Source: Meridianimarinicoccus sp. MJW13 (GTDB lineage Bacteria > Pseudomonadota > Alphaproteobacteria > Rhodobacterales > Rhodobacteraceae). From it: a stretch of 64,000 nucleotides of DNA. A program made the translations under genes and the position numbers. Positions 1-7,628 of the stretch are shown here, piece after piece. The notes under the pieces were generated by a model, which saw nothing but the letters and a program-made list of their open reading frames with translations, was not told where the DNA came from and searched no databases. Position 1 is the stretch's first letter. Each line of letters begins with the position of its first letter. The DNA lies in contig NZ_JACNMU010000001.1 in the NCBI RefSeq assembly GCF_014901205.1, positions 62,001 to 126,000 on the forward strand, in the 5' to 3' direction.

Positions 1-124
1 CGAACGCGTTGACAAGATCATCCAGCTCAGTGGCCGTGCACTGGGTCAGACCATACCCGAAATCGATCGGATCGTCGCGCAGGTGGATGTCCTGATGGCC
101 CGCCCCCTGGCAGCCAGCGCCTAG
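1..124 (+). CDS. C-terminal fragment of an unidentified protein
   Basis: An open frame enters from the left edge and ends at a TAG at 122-124, giving about 40 residues (ending VLMARPLAASA). Its stop abuts the stop of the convergent flavin demethylase gene, as expected for a real gene end. The segment LSGRALGQTIPEIDRIVAQV resembles the C-terminal helices of ketopantoate-reductase-like proteins, but too little is present to assign a family. The function is unknown; I am fairly sure that it is coding because codon use is GC3-rich and the frame ends tightly against the neighbour. Confidence 0.45.
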   Translation, partial: ERVDKIIQLSGRALGQTIPEIDRIVAQVDVLMARPLAASA

Positions 125-2166
125 ATGTCCTTGACCAGCCGCAGCGCGTCATAGATCGCGGCATGGGTGTTGCGGGCGCTGACCGCGTCGCCGATGCGGA
201 ACAATTGGAACCGGCCGTCCGGGTTGCGGCACAGGGTCTGGGGCCGACCTTCCAGAAGCGCATCGTGATCCACCGCCCCGCCGTTTGACGACAGCGGCTT
301 GAGGTCGAAATACAGGTCCTCCAGCGGCAGGGTGCCATAGTTCACCACCACCTGATCGTATTGCGCATCGAAGCGGTGATCGCTGTAGTCGGTGCCGATG
401 GTGGCGGTCAGCTTGTTGCCGTCGCGCCGCACGTCCAGCAGCCGCCGTGTCACGGTAAAGGTCACGTCCTTGTCCTGCAGCGCCCGCATGTAAGGCACCA
501 GGTTCATCGCCATGATGTCTGGGGCAAACACCCGGTCGGGGGTCATCACCTCGACCGTCGATCCGGCCAGGGCCGCCATTTCGGCGGCCTGGAGCCCCGG
601 ATGATCACCGCTTTCATCATAAATCAGCACGGACCCGGCGGGCTTCACATCGCCCGACAGGATGTCCCACGTGCTGACCACATGGGCCGGTTCCCCCCGC
701 GTTTCGAACAGCCCGGTGTTGGGCACACCACCGGTGGCCACGATCACCACGTCTGGATGCATCGCGGCCACATCCGCGGCCTCGGCCCAGGTGTTGAAGC
801 GGAAGTCCACGTCCCGCGCGGCGCATTGCGCCATGCGCCAGTCGATGATCGAGATCATCTCGCGCCGGCGCGGCGATTGCGCGGTCAGCCGCACCTGTCC
901 GCCCGGATCGGCGGCGGCTTCCAGAACCACCACCTCATGGCCCCGCTCGGCGGCGACACGGGCCGCTTCCAGCCCACCCGGACCGGCGCCGACCACGACG
1001 ACCTTGCGGCGGGTTGCCGCCCGCGCGATCTCATGCGGCATGGTCAGTTCCCGCCCGGTCGCGGCGTTGTGCATGCACAGGGCATCGCCCGCCTGATAGA
1101 TCCGGTCCAGGCAGTAGGTGGCACCGACACAGGGGCGGATGTCCTCTTCGCGGCCTTCGACGATCTTGCGGACGATATGCGGGTCGGCCATATGCGCCCG
1201 CGTCATGCCGACCATATCCAGCAGGCCCGCCGCCACCGCGTGGCGTGCCGTCGCCACATCGGGGATCTTCGCGGCATGGAAGGTCGGCATGCCTGTGGCC
1301 TTGCGCACTGCACCCGCGAAATCCAGATGCGGCGCGTTCTTCATGCCCTGCACCGGGATCACATCGGTCATCGCCGGATCGGTGTGGATGCGGCCCCGGA
1401 TCACGTTGAGGAAATCCACCTGCCCGGTGTCGGCCAGCCGTCTGGAGATCTCGACCCCCTCCTCGGCCGTGATGCCGCCCTTCTGCGCCTCGTCCGCCGT
1501 ATAGCGGAAGCCGACGATGAACTCGGGCCCCACCCGCTTGCGCACCGCCGCCAGCACATCCAGCGGAAACCGCAGCCGGTTTTCCAGCGTATCCGCCCCG
1601 TAGGGGCCGGTCAGATCATTGGTCAGCGGCGACCAGAACTGGTCCAGCAGATGGCCATAGGCCTGCAATTCGATCCCGTCCATGCCGCCCGCCTGCATGC
1701 GCTCCGCGGCATCGACGAAGTCGCCAAGAATACGGTCAATGTCCCAATCCTCGATCAGTTTGGGAAAGGAACGGTGCGCGGGTTCGCGATGCCGCGACGA
1801 CGACACCGACGGCAGCCAGTCGCCCTTGTTCCAGCCGGTGCGCCGGCCAAGGTGCGTCAGCTGGATCATCACCGCGCAGCCGTGGTCGTGGCAGGCGTCG
1901 GTCAGGTTGCGGATCCACGGCACCACCTCGTCCTTGTAGGCAAGGATGTTGTTGAACACCGGCGGGCTGTCCTTTGACACCGCCGCCGATCCGGCGGTCA
2001 TGGTCAGCGCGACACCGGCCCTGGCCCGTTCTTCGTGATAGGCCCGGTAGCGGTCCTTGGGCATCCCGTCCTCGGGGTAGGCCGGTTCGTGACTGGTGGT
2101 CATGATCCGGTTTCTCAGGGTCAGATGCTTGAGCTGATAGGGTTGAAGCAAGGGATCCTTGGACAT
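121..2166 (-). CDS. NADH:flavin oxidoreductase / N-demethylase of the DgcA-TMADH-dienoyl-CoA reductase family
   Basis: About 681 residues: an N-terminal Old Yellow Enzyme-type FMN barrel (about 1-340), a short Fe-S linker, and a C-terminal FAD/NAD dinucleotide-binding part with GAGPGG at about 393-398. The architecture is that of trimethylamine dehydrogenase, 2,4-dienoyl-CoA reductase and the dimethylglycine and N-methylproline demethylases (DgcA, Stc2-like). The cluster loop reads RPCVGATYC with a further Cys 12 residues on (C346, C352, C364); the position of the second TMADH cysteine is alanine. The ATG at 2166 is chosen over one 18 nt upstream because GAGG sits 6 nt before it and it leaves an 8-nt gap after the MttB-family gene. 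The pairing suggests oxidative demethylation of a quaternary or tertiary amine such as a betaine derivative. The substrate is inferred, not shown. Confidence 0.85.
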   Translation of the reverse strand: MSKDPLLQPYQLKHLTLRNRIMTTSHEPAYPEDGMPKDRYRAYHEERARAGVALTMTAGSAAVSKDSPPVFNNILAYKDEVVPWIRNLTDACHDHGCAVMIQLTHLGRRTGWNKGDWLPSVSSSRHREPAHRSFPKLIEDWDIDRILGDFVDAAERMQAGGMDGIELQAYGHLLDQFWSPLTNDLTGPYGADTLENRLRFPLDVLAAVRKRVGPEFIVGFRYTADEAQKGGITAEEGVEISRRLADTGQVDFLNVIRGRIHTDPAMTDVIPVQGMKNAPHLDFAGAVRKATGMPTFHAAKIPDVATARHAVAAGLLDMVGMTRAHMADPHIVRKIVEGREEDIRPCVGATYCLDRIYQAGDALCMHNAATGRELTMPHEIARAATRRKVVVVGAGPGGLEAARVAAERGHEVVVLEAAADPGGQVRLTAQSPRRREMISIIDWRMAQCAARDVDFRFNTWAEAADVAAMHPDVVIVATGGVPNTGLFETRGEPAHVVSTWDILSGDVKPAGSVLIYDESGDHPGLQAAEMAALAGSTVEVMTPDRVFAPDIMAMNLVPYMRALQDKDVTFTVTRRLLDVRRDGNKLTATIGTDYSDHRFDAQYDQVVVNYGTLPLEDLYFDLKPLSSNGGAVDHDALLEGRPQTLCRNPDGRFQLFRIGDAVSARNTHAAIYDALRLVKDI

Positions 2167-2174
2167 GGGCAACC

Positions 2175-3749
2175 TCAGTACCACGCGTCGGCCATCGACG
2201 CCTTTTTCCTAGCCATGAAGTCCTGTAACCCGTCGTCGATGCCGGGATCCAGCGCGGGCGGGACATAGTCGGCCAGCACCGCCTTCCAGCGCCGGTTGGC
2301 CCGTGTCGCCGCGTCGGCGCCGCCCTGTTCATCCCAGGTTTCCCAGGGCTGGGCGTCGTCCAGCGCGCTGTCCCAATAGGCCGTCTTGTAGTGGCGCAGG
2401 GTGTGGGCGGTGGAAAACAGATGCTCGCCGGGGCCGTGTTCGGCCAGTGCGTCGAAGGCCAGCGTGTCGTCGCTGACCTCGACCCCCTTCAGATAGGCGT
2501 GCAAGGCCCCGCACAGATCCGCGTCCAGCATGAATTTCTCGTAGGACATGCTGAGCAACCCATCCAGAAACCCCGCCGAATGCAGTATGTAGTTGGCCCC
2601 GCATTGCACCGCCGACAGCATCGACATCATCGCCTGCTGCATCGCCTGCGCATCGGGCAGTTTCGAGGTGCTGAAATTGCCCGCACAGCGCAGCGGCAGG
2701 TTCAGACGCCGCGCCAACTGCCCCATGACCAGCGATCCCAGCGCCGGTTCCGGCGTGCCGAAGGTGGGTGAGCCCGAGCGCAGCGACATGGAACTGAGGA
2801 AACTGGCCAGTACCGCCGGCGCGCCGGGGCGCACCAGTTGCGTCAGCGCACAGGAGGTCATGCTTTCCGCCAGACATTGCGCCACCGATCCGGCCATGGT
2901 CAGCGGCGACACCGCCCCGCCCAGAAGGAACGGCAGATGGATCGAGCCCTGCCCGGCCGCCGCATAGGCCCGGATGCCGCGCGTCGTGACCCCGTCCAGC
3001 ACCAGCGGCGAGGTGGTGTTGAAATTTCCCATGATGACGCAATGGCGGTCCACGAACTCTGCGCCAAACAGGATGCGGCACATCTCGATGCTGTCCTCGG
3101 CCCGCTCGGGCGCTGTGATCGAGCCCAGGAAAGCCCGGTCCGAATAGCGGATATGGGCATAGACCATGTCCAGATGCCGCTTGTTCACGGCGATGTCCGT
3201 CGGCTCGCAGATGGTGCCGCCGGAATGATGCAGCCACGGGCTGGACTGCGCCAGTTTCACGAAGTTGCGAAAGTCTTCGATCGTGCCATAGCGGCGGCCG
3301 CGATCCAGATCCATGACAAAGGGCGACCCATAGGAGGGCGCAAAGACCACCGCGTCGCCGCCGATCTCGACCGAGTGCGCCGGGTTGCGGGCGTGCTGGG
3401 TGAAGCGCGCGGGCGCGCTGCGCAGGATCTCGCGGATCAGGCCCGGTTCGAACCGGATATTGCTGCGCCCCGCGCCCAGATCCGTCACCTGCCCGCCCGC
3501 GTCGCGGAACAACTGCACGGTTTCGGGATCATCCCGAAACTCAACACCGATCTCGGCCAGAATACGGTCGGCGGTGGCCTCGATCCGAACCAGCCCGTCT
3601 TCGCCCAGAAGATCATAGGGCGGGATGCCACGGGTGATGAAAGGCACTTCCAGATGCGGGTTCTGGCCCGGAACACCGCTGCGGGGGGCGCCACCGGCAC
3701 CCCGCGTGCGCCGCCGTGATCTGCGTTTCTCCGCCACCCCTTCACGCAT
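2175..3749 (-). CDS. Trimethylamine methyltransferase (MttB) superfamily protein, non-pyrrolysine type
   Basis: A 524-residue MttB-superfamily protein with no in-frame amber codon, so it is not a pyrrolysine enzyme. It belongs with the glycine-betaine-type (MtgB-like) methyltransferases, which pass a methyl group from a quaternary amine to a corrinoid protein. The N-terminus is Arg-rich (MREGVAEKRRSRRRTRG). The start at 3749 is chosen because AAAGG lies 8 nt upstream and longer versions would run antisense through the TetR gene. It is the first gene of a two-gene leftward operon with the flavin demethylase 8 nt downstream. No corrinoid-binding (MtbC-type) protein is encoded here, so the methyl acceptor is either elsewhere or different. 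The family call is firm; the substrate is unknown. Confidence 0.88.
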   Translation of the reverse strand: MREGVAEKRRSRRRTRGAGGAPRSGVPGQNPHLEVPFITRGIPPYDLLGEDGLVRIEATADRILAEIGVEFRDDPETVQLFRDAGGQVTDLGAGRSNIRFEPGLIREILRSAPARFTQHARNPAHSVEIGGDAVVFAPSYGSPFVMDLDRGRRYGTIEDFRNFVKLAQSSPWLHHSGGTICEPTDIAVNKRHLDMVYAHIRYSDRAFLGSITAPERAEDSIEMCRILFGAEFVDRHCVIMGNFNTTSPLVLDGVTTRGIRAYAAAGQGSIHLPFLLGGAVSPLTMAGSVAQCLAESMTSCALTQLVRPGAPAVLASFLSSMSLRSGSPTFGTPEPALGSLVMGQLARRLNLPLRCAGNFSTSKLPDAQAMQQAMMSMLSAVQCGANYILHSAGFLDGLLSMSYEKFMLDADLCGALHAYLKGVEVSDDTLAFDALAEHGPGEHLFSTAHTLRHYKTAYWDSALDDAQPWETWDEQGGADAATRANRRWKAVLADYVPPALDPGIDDGLQDFMARKKASMADAWY

Positions 3750-3795
3750 CGCCGGTGCCTTTCGACTCGAATTGTTGACATAAGTGTTGGGCTGT

Positions 3796-3811
3796 TTGAC
3801 ATACCTGTCAA
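3796..3811. promoter_or_regulatory. Candidate TetR operator (TTGACA-N4-TGTCAA)
   Basis: A perfect 6-bp inverted repeat, TTGACATACCTGTCAA, lies in the 81-bp space between the divergent MttB-family and TetR genes, 20 nt before the TetR start. A second half-site in the same orientation (GTTGACATA) lies 21 bp upstream at 3774-3782. Size, symmetry and position fit autoregulation by the TetR protein. No binding evidence is visible beyond this symmetry. Confidence 0.55.
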
Positions 3812-3830
3812 GTAAATCCACACTCCCAAC

Positions 3831-4457
3831 ATGACCCCGCCCGACACCGCCCGTCCTCGTGCCACCGAAGAAATCTGGCTGAAGGCTGCCTACGATGTGC
3901 TGACCGAAAGCGGCGTCGAGGCGGTCAAGATCATGCCGCTGGCCAAGCGGCTGGGCCTGACCCGCACCGGGTTCTACTGGCATTTCAAGGATCGCGAGGC
4001 GCTGCTGGAGGCGATGATCCGGCATTGGGAAGACACCAACACCGGCAATCTGGTCGCACGTTGCGATGCCTATGCCGCCAGCATCTGCGAGGCTGTGTTC
4101 AACCTGTTCGATTGCTGGCTGGACGACAGCCTGTTCGACTCGCGGCTGGATCTGGCGATCCGCAACTGGGCGCGCAATGATCCTGATCTGCAACAGCGGC
4201 TTGATCAGGCCGACGCGCGCCGCAAAGAGGCGATGGTGGGGATGTTCCTGCGGTTCGGCTATGACCGCACCGAGGCGGAACTGCGCGCGCTCACCATGAT
4301 CTACACCCAGATCGGCTATATCTCGCTGCAGGTGACCGAGGATCTGGACCAGCGCCTTGCGTTGATGCCCGGCTATGTCGAGATCTTCACGGGGCGCCAA
4401 CCGGATGCGGCCAGCATCCGGCGGTTCATGGCGCGCCATCCCACCGGGGCGCCTTGA
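3831..4457 (+). CDS. TetR/AcrR family transcriptional regulator
   Basis: A 208-residue protein with an N-terminal TetR HTH (about 12-60; the recognition region contains LGLTRTGFYWHFKDREALLEA split over two helices) and a variable ligand-binding C-terminal half. It is divergent from the MttB/flavin-demethylase operon and shares an 81-bp intergenic region holding a palindrome, so it probably controls that operon and itself in response to a methylated amine or its product. Typical TetR length. The effector is unknown. Confidence 0.88.
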   Translation: MTPPDTARPRATEEIWLKAAYDVLTESGVEAVKIMPLAKRLGLTRTGFYWHFKDREALLEAMIRHWEDTNTGNLVARCDAYAASICEAVFNLFDCWLDDSLFDSRLDLAIRNWARNDPDLQQRLDQADARRKEAMVGMFLRFGYDRTEAELRALTMIYTQIGYISLQVTEDLDQRLALMPGYVEIFTGRQPDAASIRRFMARHPTGAP

Positions 4458-4482
4458 GCTGCGCAAACCGGGGGAAGAAATA

Positions 4483-4509
4483 CCGGGACCGCGGGTCTCG
4501 CGGTCCCGG
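4483..4509. terminator. Bidirectional terminator hairpin
   Basis: A perfect 11-bp stem CCGGGACCGCG / CGCGGTCCCGG with a 5-nt loop lies between the convergent TetR and small membrane protein genes. On the minus strand it is followed by a T-rich stretch (ATTTCTTCC), so it is strongest for the leftward gene. Confidence 0.7.
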
Positions 4510-4541
4510 CCTTGGTCTTGGATGTCCAGCGCGCAGTGTGC

Positions 4542-4850
4542 CTATTTGGCGGCGGCTTCCTTCAGATTGGCCAGAACCTCTTCGCACTGGGCCGCACTTC
4601 CGACGATTTCACCGTCGTAGCTGCCGTCAGTATCAAGGTTGCGGCTGGCGCGGGTCAGCACCTGGTCAACCTGCTCGGCGCTCAGCAGGCCTTCATCCTG
4701 TGCGGCCTGAACGGTGGTGCAGATCCCGGCGCCAAGCCCGGTGGCAATGCCCACACCTGCGGCCGTACCAATCATCATCGGCGCGCCGACGAAGGCGCCG
4801 ATCAACAGGCCGACGACCAGCATGATTACGCCAATCAAGAGTTTTCCCAT
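4542..4850 (-). CDS. Small glycine-rich membrane protein of unknown function
   Basis: A 102-residue protein. Residues 4-48 form a hydrophobic, Gly/Ala-rich segment (LLIGVIMLVVGLLIGAF, then GTAAGVGIATGLGAG) like a glycine-zipper membrane hairpin. A soluble acidic tail with two cysteines overall (C44, C89) follows. The ATG at 4850 has AAAGGA 8 nt upstream and puts the hydrophobic segment directly at the N-terminus; the longer frame adds 16 residues without a ribosome site. It stands alone, ahead of the terminator at 4483-4509. No family was recognised. Confidence 0.7.
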   Translation of the reverse strand: MGKLLIGVIMLVVGLLIGAFVGAPMMIGTAAGVGIATGLGAGICTTVQAAQDEGLLSAEQVDQVLTRASRNLDTDGSYDGEIVGSAAQCEEVLANLKEAAAK

Positions 4851-4919
4851 GGGTGTATTCCTTTCTAAGGGGTCAAGAGTTTGCAGCGATGGGCCCATTT
4901 GTCAGGCCCGTGTCGCCGG

Positions 4920-5984
4920 TCATTCGATGCCGAAGGTCACGGTGTAGCTTGCGGTGTCATTGCCGCGATTGATGACCTCGACCACGTGATCGCCCGACTG
5001 CCAAAGCTGGCCGCGATAGTCCTGTTCCCGAGACATCTGATCCAGCAGGAAACTGCGATCGGGATTGAAGATCTGATACGACAGGCCCGGCCCCTGCCCG
5101 GCCACCCGCACGGTCAGAAACTGTCCGTCCTTCGCCCCCAGGACATAGCGGTGCGAGGCACCGGGGGGCAGCGTGCCGTTCAATTCCGCACCCGATGCGC
5201 CCGGATCAAAGTGCACGCGCTGTTCATCGGTTCCCCCGACAGCGGCATCCGATGCGGGCGTCGGGGCGGGCGCGGGCGTCCCGCTGCCCTCGATCAGGAA
5301 ATCGCCTGCGGCCCAGCCCTCGTCACCGGGATCGGCCAGCGTTGCCACCCGGCACCAGCGGCGGCCCTCGGCCATGCGGCAGCCCAGGTTGCTCAGGTTG
5401 GTCCCGTTCGCCAGTGCGATCACGACGGCGGCTCCTTGTGACGGCCCTGCACGCAGGTTCAATGGCCCGCCTGCCGAGGTGGCCACCTGATAGAAATCCG
5501 GTCCGCCCGCCAGACCATCGGCAAAGTCGCCCTGCACCACCTCGCCGGTTGCACCTGTCACGGCAACATCCAGGGTATAGTCCGCAACCTCTCCCCGCCG
5601 CGCCGCCGCACGGTACAAATATACCGAGATCGTGTAGGTGCCAGAGGTCGGCAAGATGCCTTCGAACCGGTTGAGGTCAGGCATCATCGGCCCGATCAGA
5701 GAGCCCACGGCAAGGGCTGCGTCGCCCGGCCCCGCGCCCGGCGCATAGACGTTGAAATAGCCCGCCGTGTTGTTGACGGTCAAAGACACGGTCATCGTCT
5801 GCCCGGCTTCGGCGCCGACCTTGTACAGAACCGTTTCGCGGCCGGTCAGGCTGTCGCTCACCTGTGTGCCCGTTGTCCCCGCTGCAAACACAAGCTGCTT
5901 GGACCGCATGTCATCGGCACCGGCGGCCGTTGCGAGGCTTGCAGTCAAGAGAGATGAAATCAGAATTCGGCGAATGGATTTCAC
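4920..5984 (-). CDS. Exported SH3-domain protein with two flanking beta-sandwich domains
   Basis: 354 residues from a GTG start (GGGAG about 6 nt upstream). A signal peptide of about 22 residues is followed by a PPC-like beta-sandwich (about 30-145), a bacterial SH3 (SH3b) module around 160-230 with GPLNLRAGPS and WCRVATL, a Pro/Ala linker, and a second PPC-like sandwich (about 255-354). The two sandwiches share the pattern of an L-G or G-T-L turn followed by Y-x-V/L-G-A-x-x-G-Q-x-x-T/L-V, so they look like an internal duplication around the SH3b domain. Likely periplasmic and possibly peptidoglycan-associated. Function is not established. Confidence 0.75.
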   Translation of the reverse strand: MKSIRRILISSLLTASLATAAGADDMRSKQLVFAAGTTGTQVSDSLTGRETVLYKVGAEAGQTMTVSLTVNNTAGYFNVYAPGAGPGDAALAVGSLIGPMMPDLNRFEGILPTSGTYTISVYLYRAAARRGEVADYTLDVAVTGATGEVVQGDFADGLAGGPDFYQVATSAGGPLNLRAGPSQGAAVVIALANGTNLSNLGCRMAEGRRWCRVATLADPGDEGWAAGDFLIEGSGTPAPAPTPASDAAVGGTDEQRVHFDPGASGAELNGTLPPGASHRYVLGAKDGQFLTVRVAGQGPGLSYQIFNPDRSFLLDQMSREQDYRGQLWQSGDHVVEVINRGNDTASYTVTFGIE

Positions 5985-6330
5985 GGGTGCTCCCTTCCAG
6001 AATTGGATCCCACGCGAGGTTTTCTGCGCAGGCCCCGGATGCCGCAGCCTAGGCCGAGCGCAACGGCGCTGTCCAAAGGACCAAACCCAGATTATCGCGA
6101 TCCGGCACCCGTAGCGAGACCTGACGTAACGACCCCCCAGGCCGCGTTGGCCGCCTCTGGTTGTTGGTGCGACTTGTCAGGGGCAACCGGGCGCTGGCGC
6201 GTGCGGTGTGTTGGGCGATCCGTCGCTGGCACACGCTGCTTTCAGTCTGACGGGCGCAACTGTACCCGCCACGGGGACGACGGCCATGGCATCTTTGCCG
6301 CCATGTGACCGCTGCCGTCAGGCCACAGTG
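5985..6330. other. Intergenic region without a supported gene
   Basis: About 346 bp between two leftward genes. Short open frames here have no ribosome site and no recognisable protein features. It must hold the promoter of the SH3b protein gene on its right-to-left side, and no clear terminator with a T-run was found for the OtnK-like gene, which transcribes into it. Confidence 0.5.
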
Positions 6331-7602
6331 TCAGCCCTGATCCAGAACCGCGAAAGCCTCTTGAAAGAACGCCGGGCCGCCGAAATTGCCCGACTTCAGG
6401 GCCAGTGCCAACGGCGTACCCCCCACGGCTTCGGTCCACGGCACACCCGTGGCGATCTCGGGCCCGATGCGCAGCGCGGTGACGCCAAGCGCGGATACCA
6501 CCGCGCCCGAGGTTTCCCCCCCGGCCACCACCATGCGCGCAAACCCCGACGCGTGCAGCCCGGTGGCGATGCGCCCGAGGGCATCCTCGACCATCTGGCC
6601 CGCGCGCGCGACGCCGTGTTTTTCCTGCGTGCGCCGGACTTCTTCGGGATCGGCAGAGCCATAGATCAGGATCGGGGCGTTGCTTGGCTGCGCGCCCGCC
6701 CAGTCCAGCACCTCGCCCACCACGTCCTGCCCCGCGGCAATCCGGTCCACGTCCAGCTTCCGCACCGGCCACAGGTCACGGACCGCCGCGATCTGACCGC
6801 GCGTCGCCTCGGAACAACTGCCTGCAAAGACGACCGACCGGCCCGCGACCTTTGGCGTGACCGTAGGTGTTGCCGGATCCAGCCGCCCCTGTGCCCGCAG
6901 GTTGTCGGGCAGACCCATGGCGATGCCCGAGCCGCCGGTGACCAGCACATGCCGCGCCGCCGCGCGACCGATATGGCGCAGATCCTCGTCCCGCACCGCG
7001 TCGGTGATGCCGTGGTTGATACCGGCCTGCCGCAATGCCGCGATCCGCGCCAGGATCGCCTCGGGCCCGGCCATGACATCGCCCAGCCCGATCAGCCCGG
7101 CGCGGCCTTCGCTTTGCGCATCCATCAGCCGCAACAGGTTGGCATCCTGCATCGGCGTCAGCGGGTGGTTCTTCATCGGGCTGTCCGACAGCAGTTGATC
7201 GCCGACGAACAGATGCCCCTGATAGATCGTGCGCCCGTTGGCCGGAAAAGCCGGGCAGACCAGCGCGAAATCGGTGTCCAGTGCCGCCCGCAGGGCATCG
7301 GTGACCGGACCGATGTTGCCGCGTTCGGTGGAATCGAAGGTCGAGCAGTATTTGAACAGGATCTGTTCGGCCCCCTGAGCACGCAGCCAGTCCAGCGCTT
7401 GCAGCGACTGGCCAACCGCCTGGTCCACCGGCGCCGTGCGGGACTTCAGCGCCACCACCACGGCCTGCGCATCGCCCACATCGGTGTCCGCATCCGGCAC
7501 ACCGATGACCTGCACCACCCGCATGCCTTCCTTGACCAGCGTGTTGGCCAGATCGGTGGCCCCGGTGAAATCATCGGCGATGGCGCCCAGAACTACGGTC
7601 AT
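6331..7602 (-). CDS. otnK: Four-carbon acid sugar kinase (3-oxo-tetronate kinase type)
   Basis: A 423-residue DUF1537-family kinase beginning VVLGAIADDFTGATDLANTL, the family's N-terminal substrate-binding signature, with the C-terminal nucleotide-binding GGETSGAVVSALGV. Family members (OtnK, DtnK) phosphorylate 3-oxo-tetronates or threonate/erythronate at C4 with ATP. The ATG has AGGAGA 6 nt upstream. It is the last gene of the TctCBA-linked operon and sits 26 nt after the isopropylmalate-dehydrogenase-like gene. With OtnC encoded two genes upstream, the pair would convert a 3-oxo-tetronate to dihydroxyacetone phosphate and CO2. The symbol follows from the partner enzyme; a DtnK-like specificity remains possible. 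Confidence 0.85.
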   Translation of the reverse strand: MTVVLGAIADDFTGATDLANTLVKEGMRVVQVIGVPDADTDVGDAQAVVVALKSRTAPVDQAVGQSLQALDWLRAQGAEQILFKYCSTFDSTERGNIGPVTDALRAALDTDFALVCPAFPANGRTIYQGHLFVGDQLLSDSPMKNHPLTPMQDANLLRLMDAQSEGRAGLIGLGDVMAGPEAILARIAALRQAGINHGITDAVRDEDLRHIGRAAARHVLVTGGSGIAMGLPDNLRAQGRLDPATPTVTPKVAGRSVVFAGSCSEATRGQIAAVRDLWPVRKLDVDRIAAGQDVVGEVLDWAGAQPSNAPILIYGSADPEEVRRTQEKHGVARAGQMVEDALGRIATGLHASGFARMVVAGGETSGAVVSALGVTALRIGPEIATGVPWTEAVGGTPLALALKSGNFGGPAFFQEAFAVLDQG

Positions 7603-7628
7603 GACGTCTCCTGCGGTTCAAGGGGCAT

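Noticed and set aside
361-1977. A 538-codon plus-strand open frame
   Set aside because: Mirror frame of the flavin demethylase gene: rich in His, Arg, Gly and Pro, no domains, no ribosome site. High GC at third positions leaves the opposite strand open.
2175-3749. Pyrrolysine-type (amber-containing) MttB
   Set aside because: The frame is continuous from start to a TGA stop with no internal TAG, so no pyrrolysine is needed.
3750-4466. Extension of the MttB-family protein by 239 residues at its N-terminus
   Set aside because: It would read antisense through the whole TetR gene; the homologous region and a ribosome site begin at 3749.
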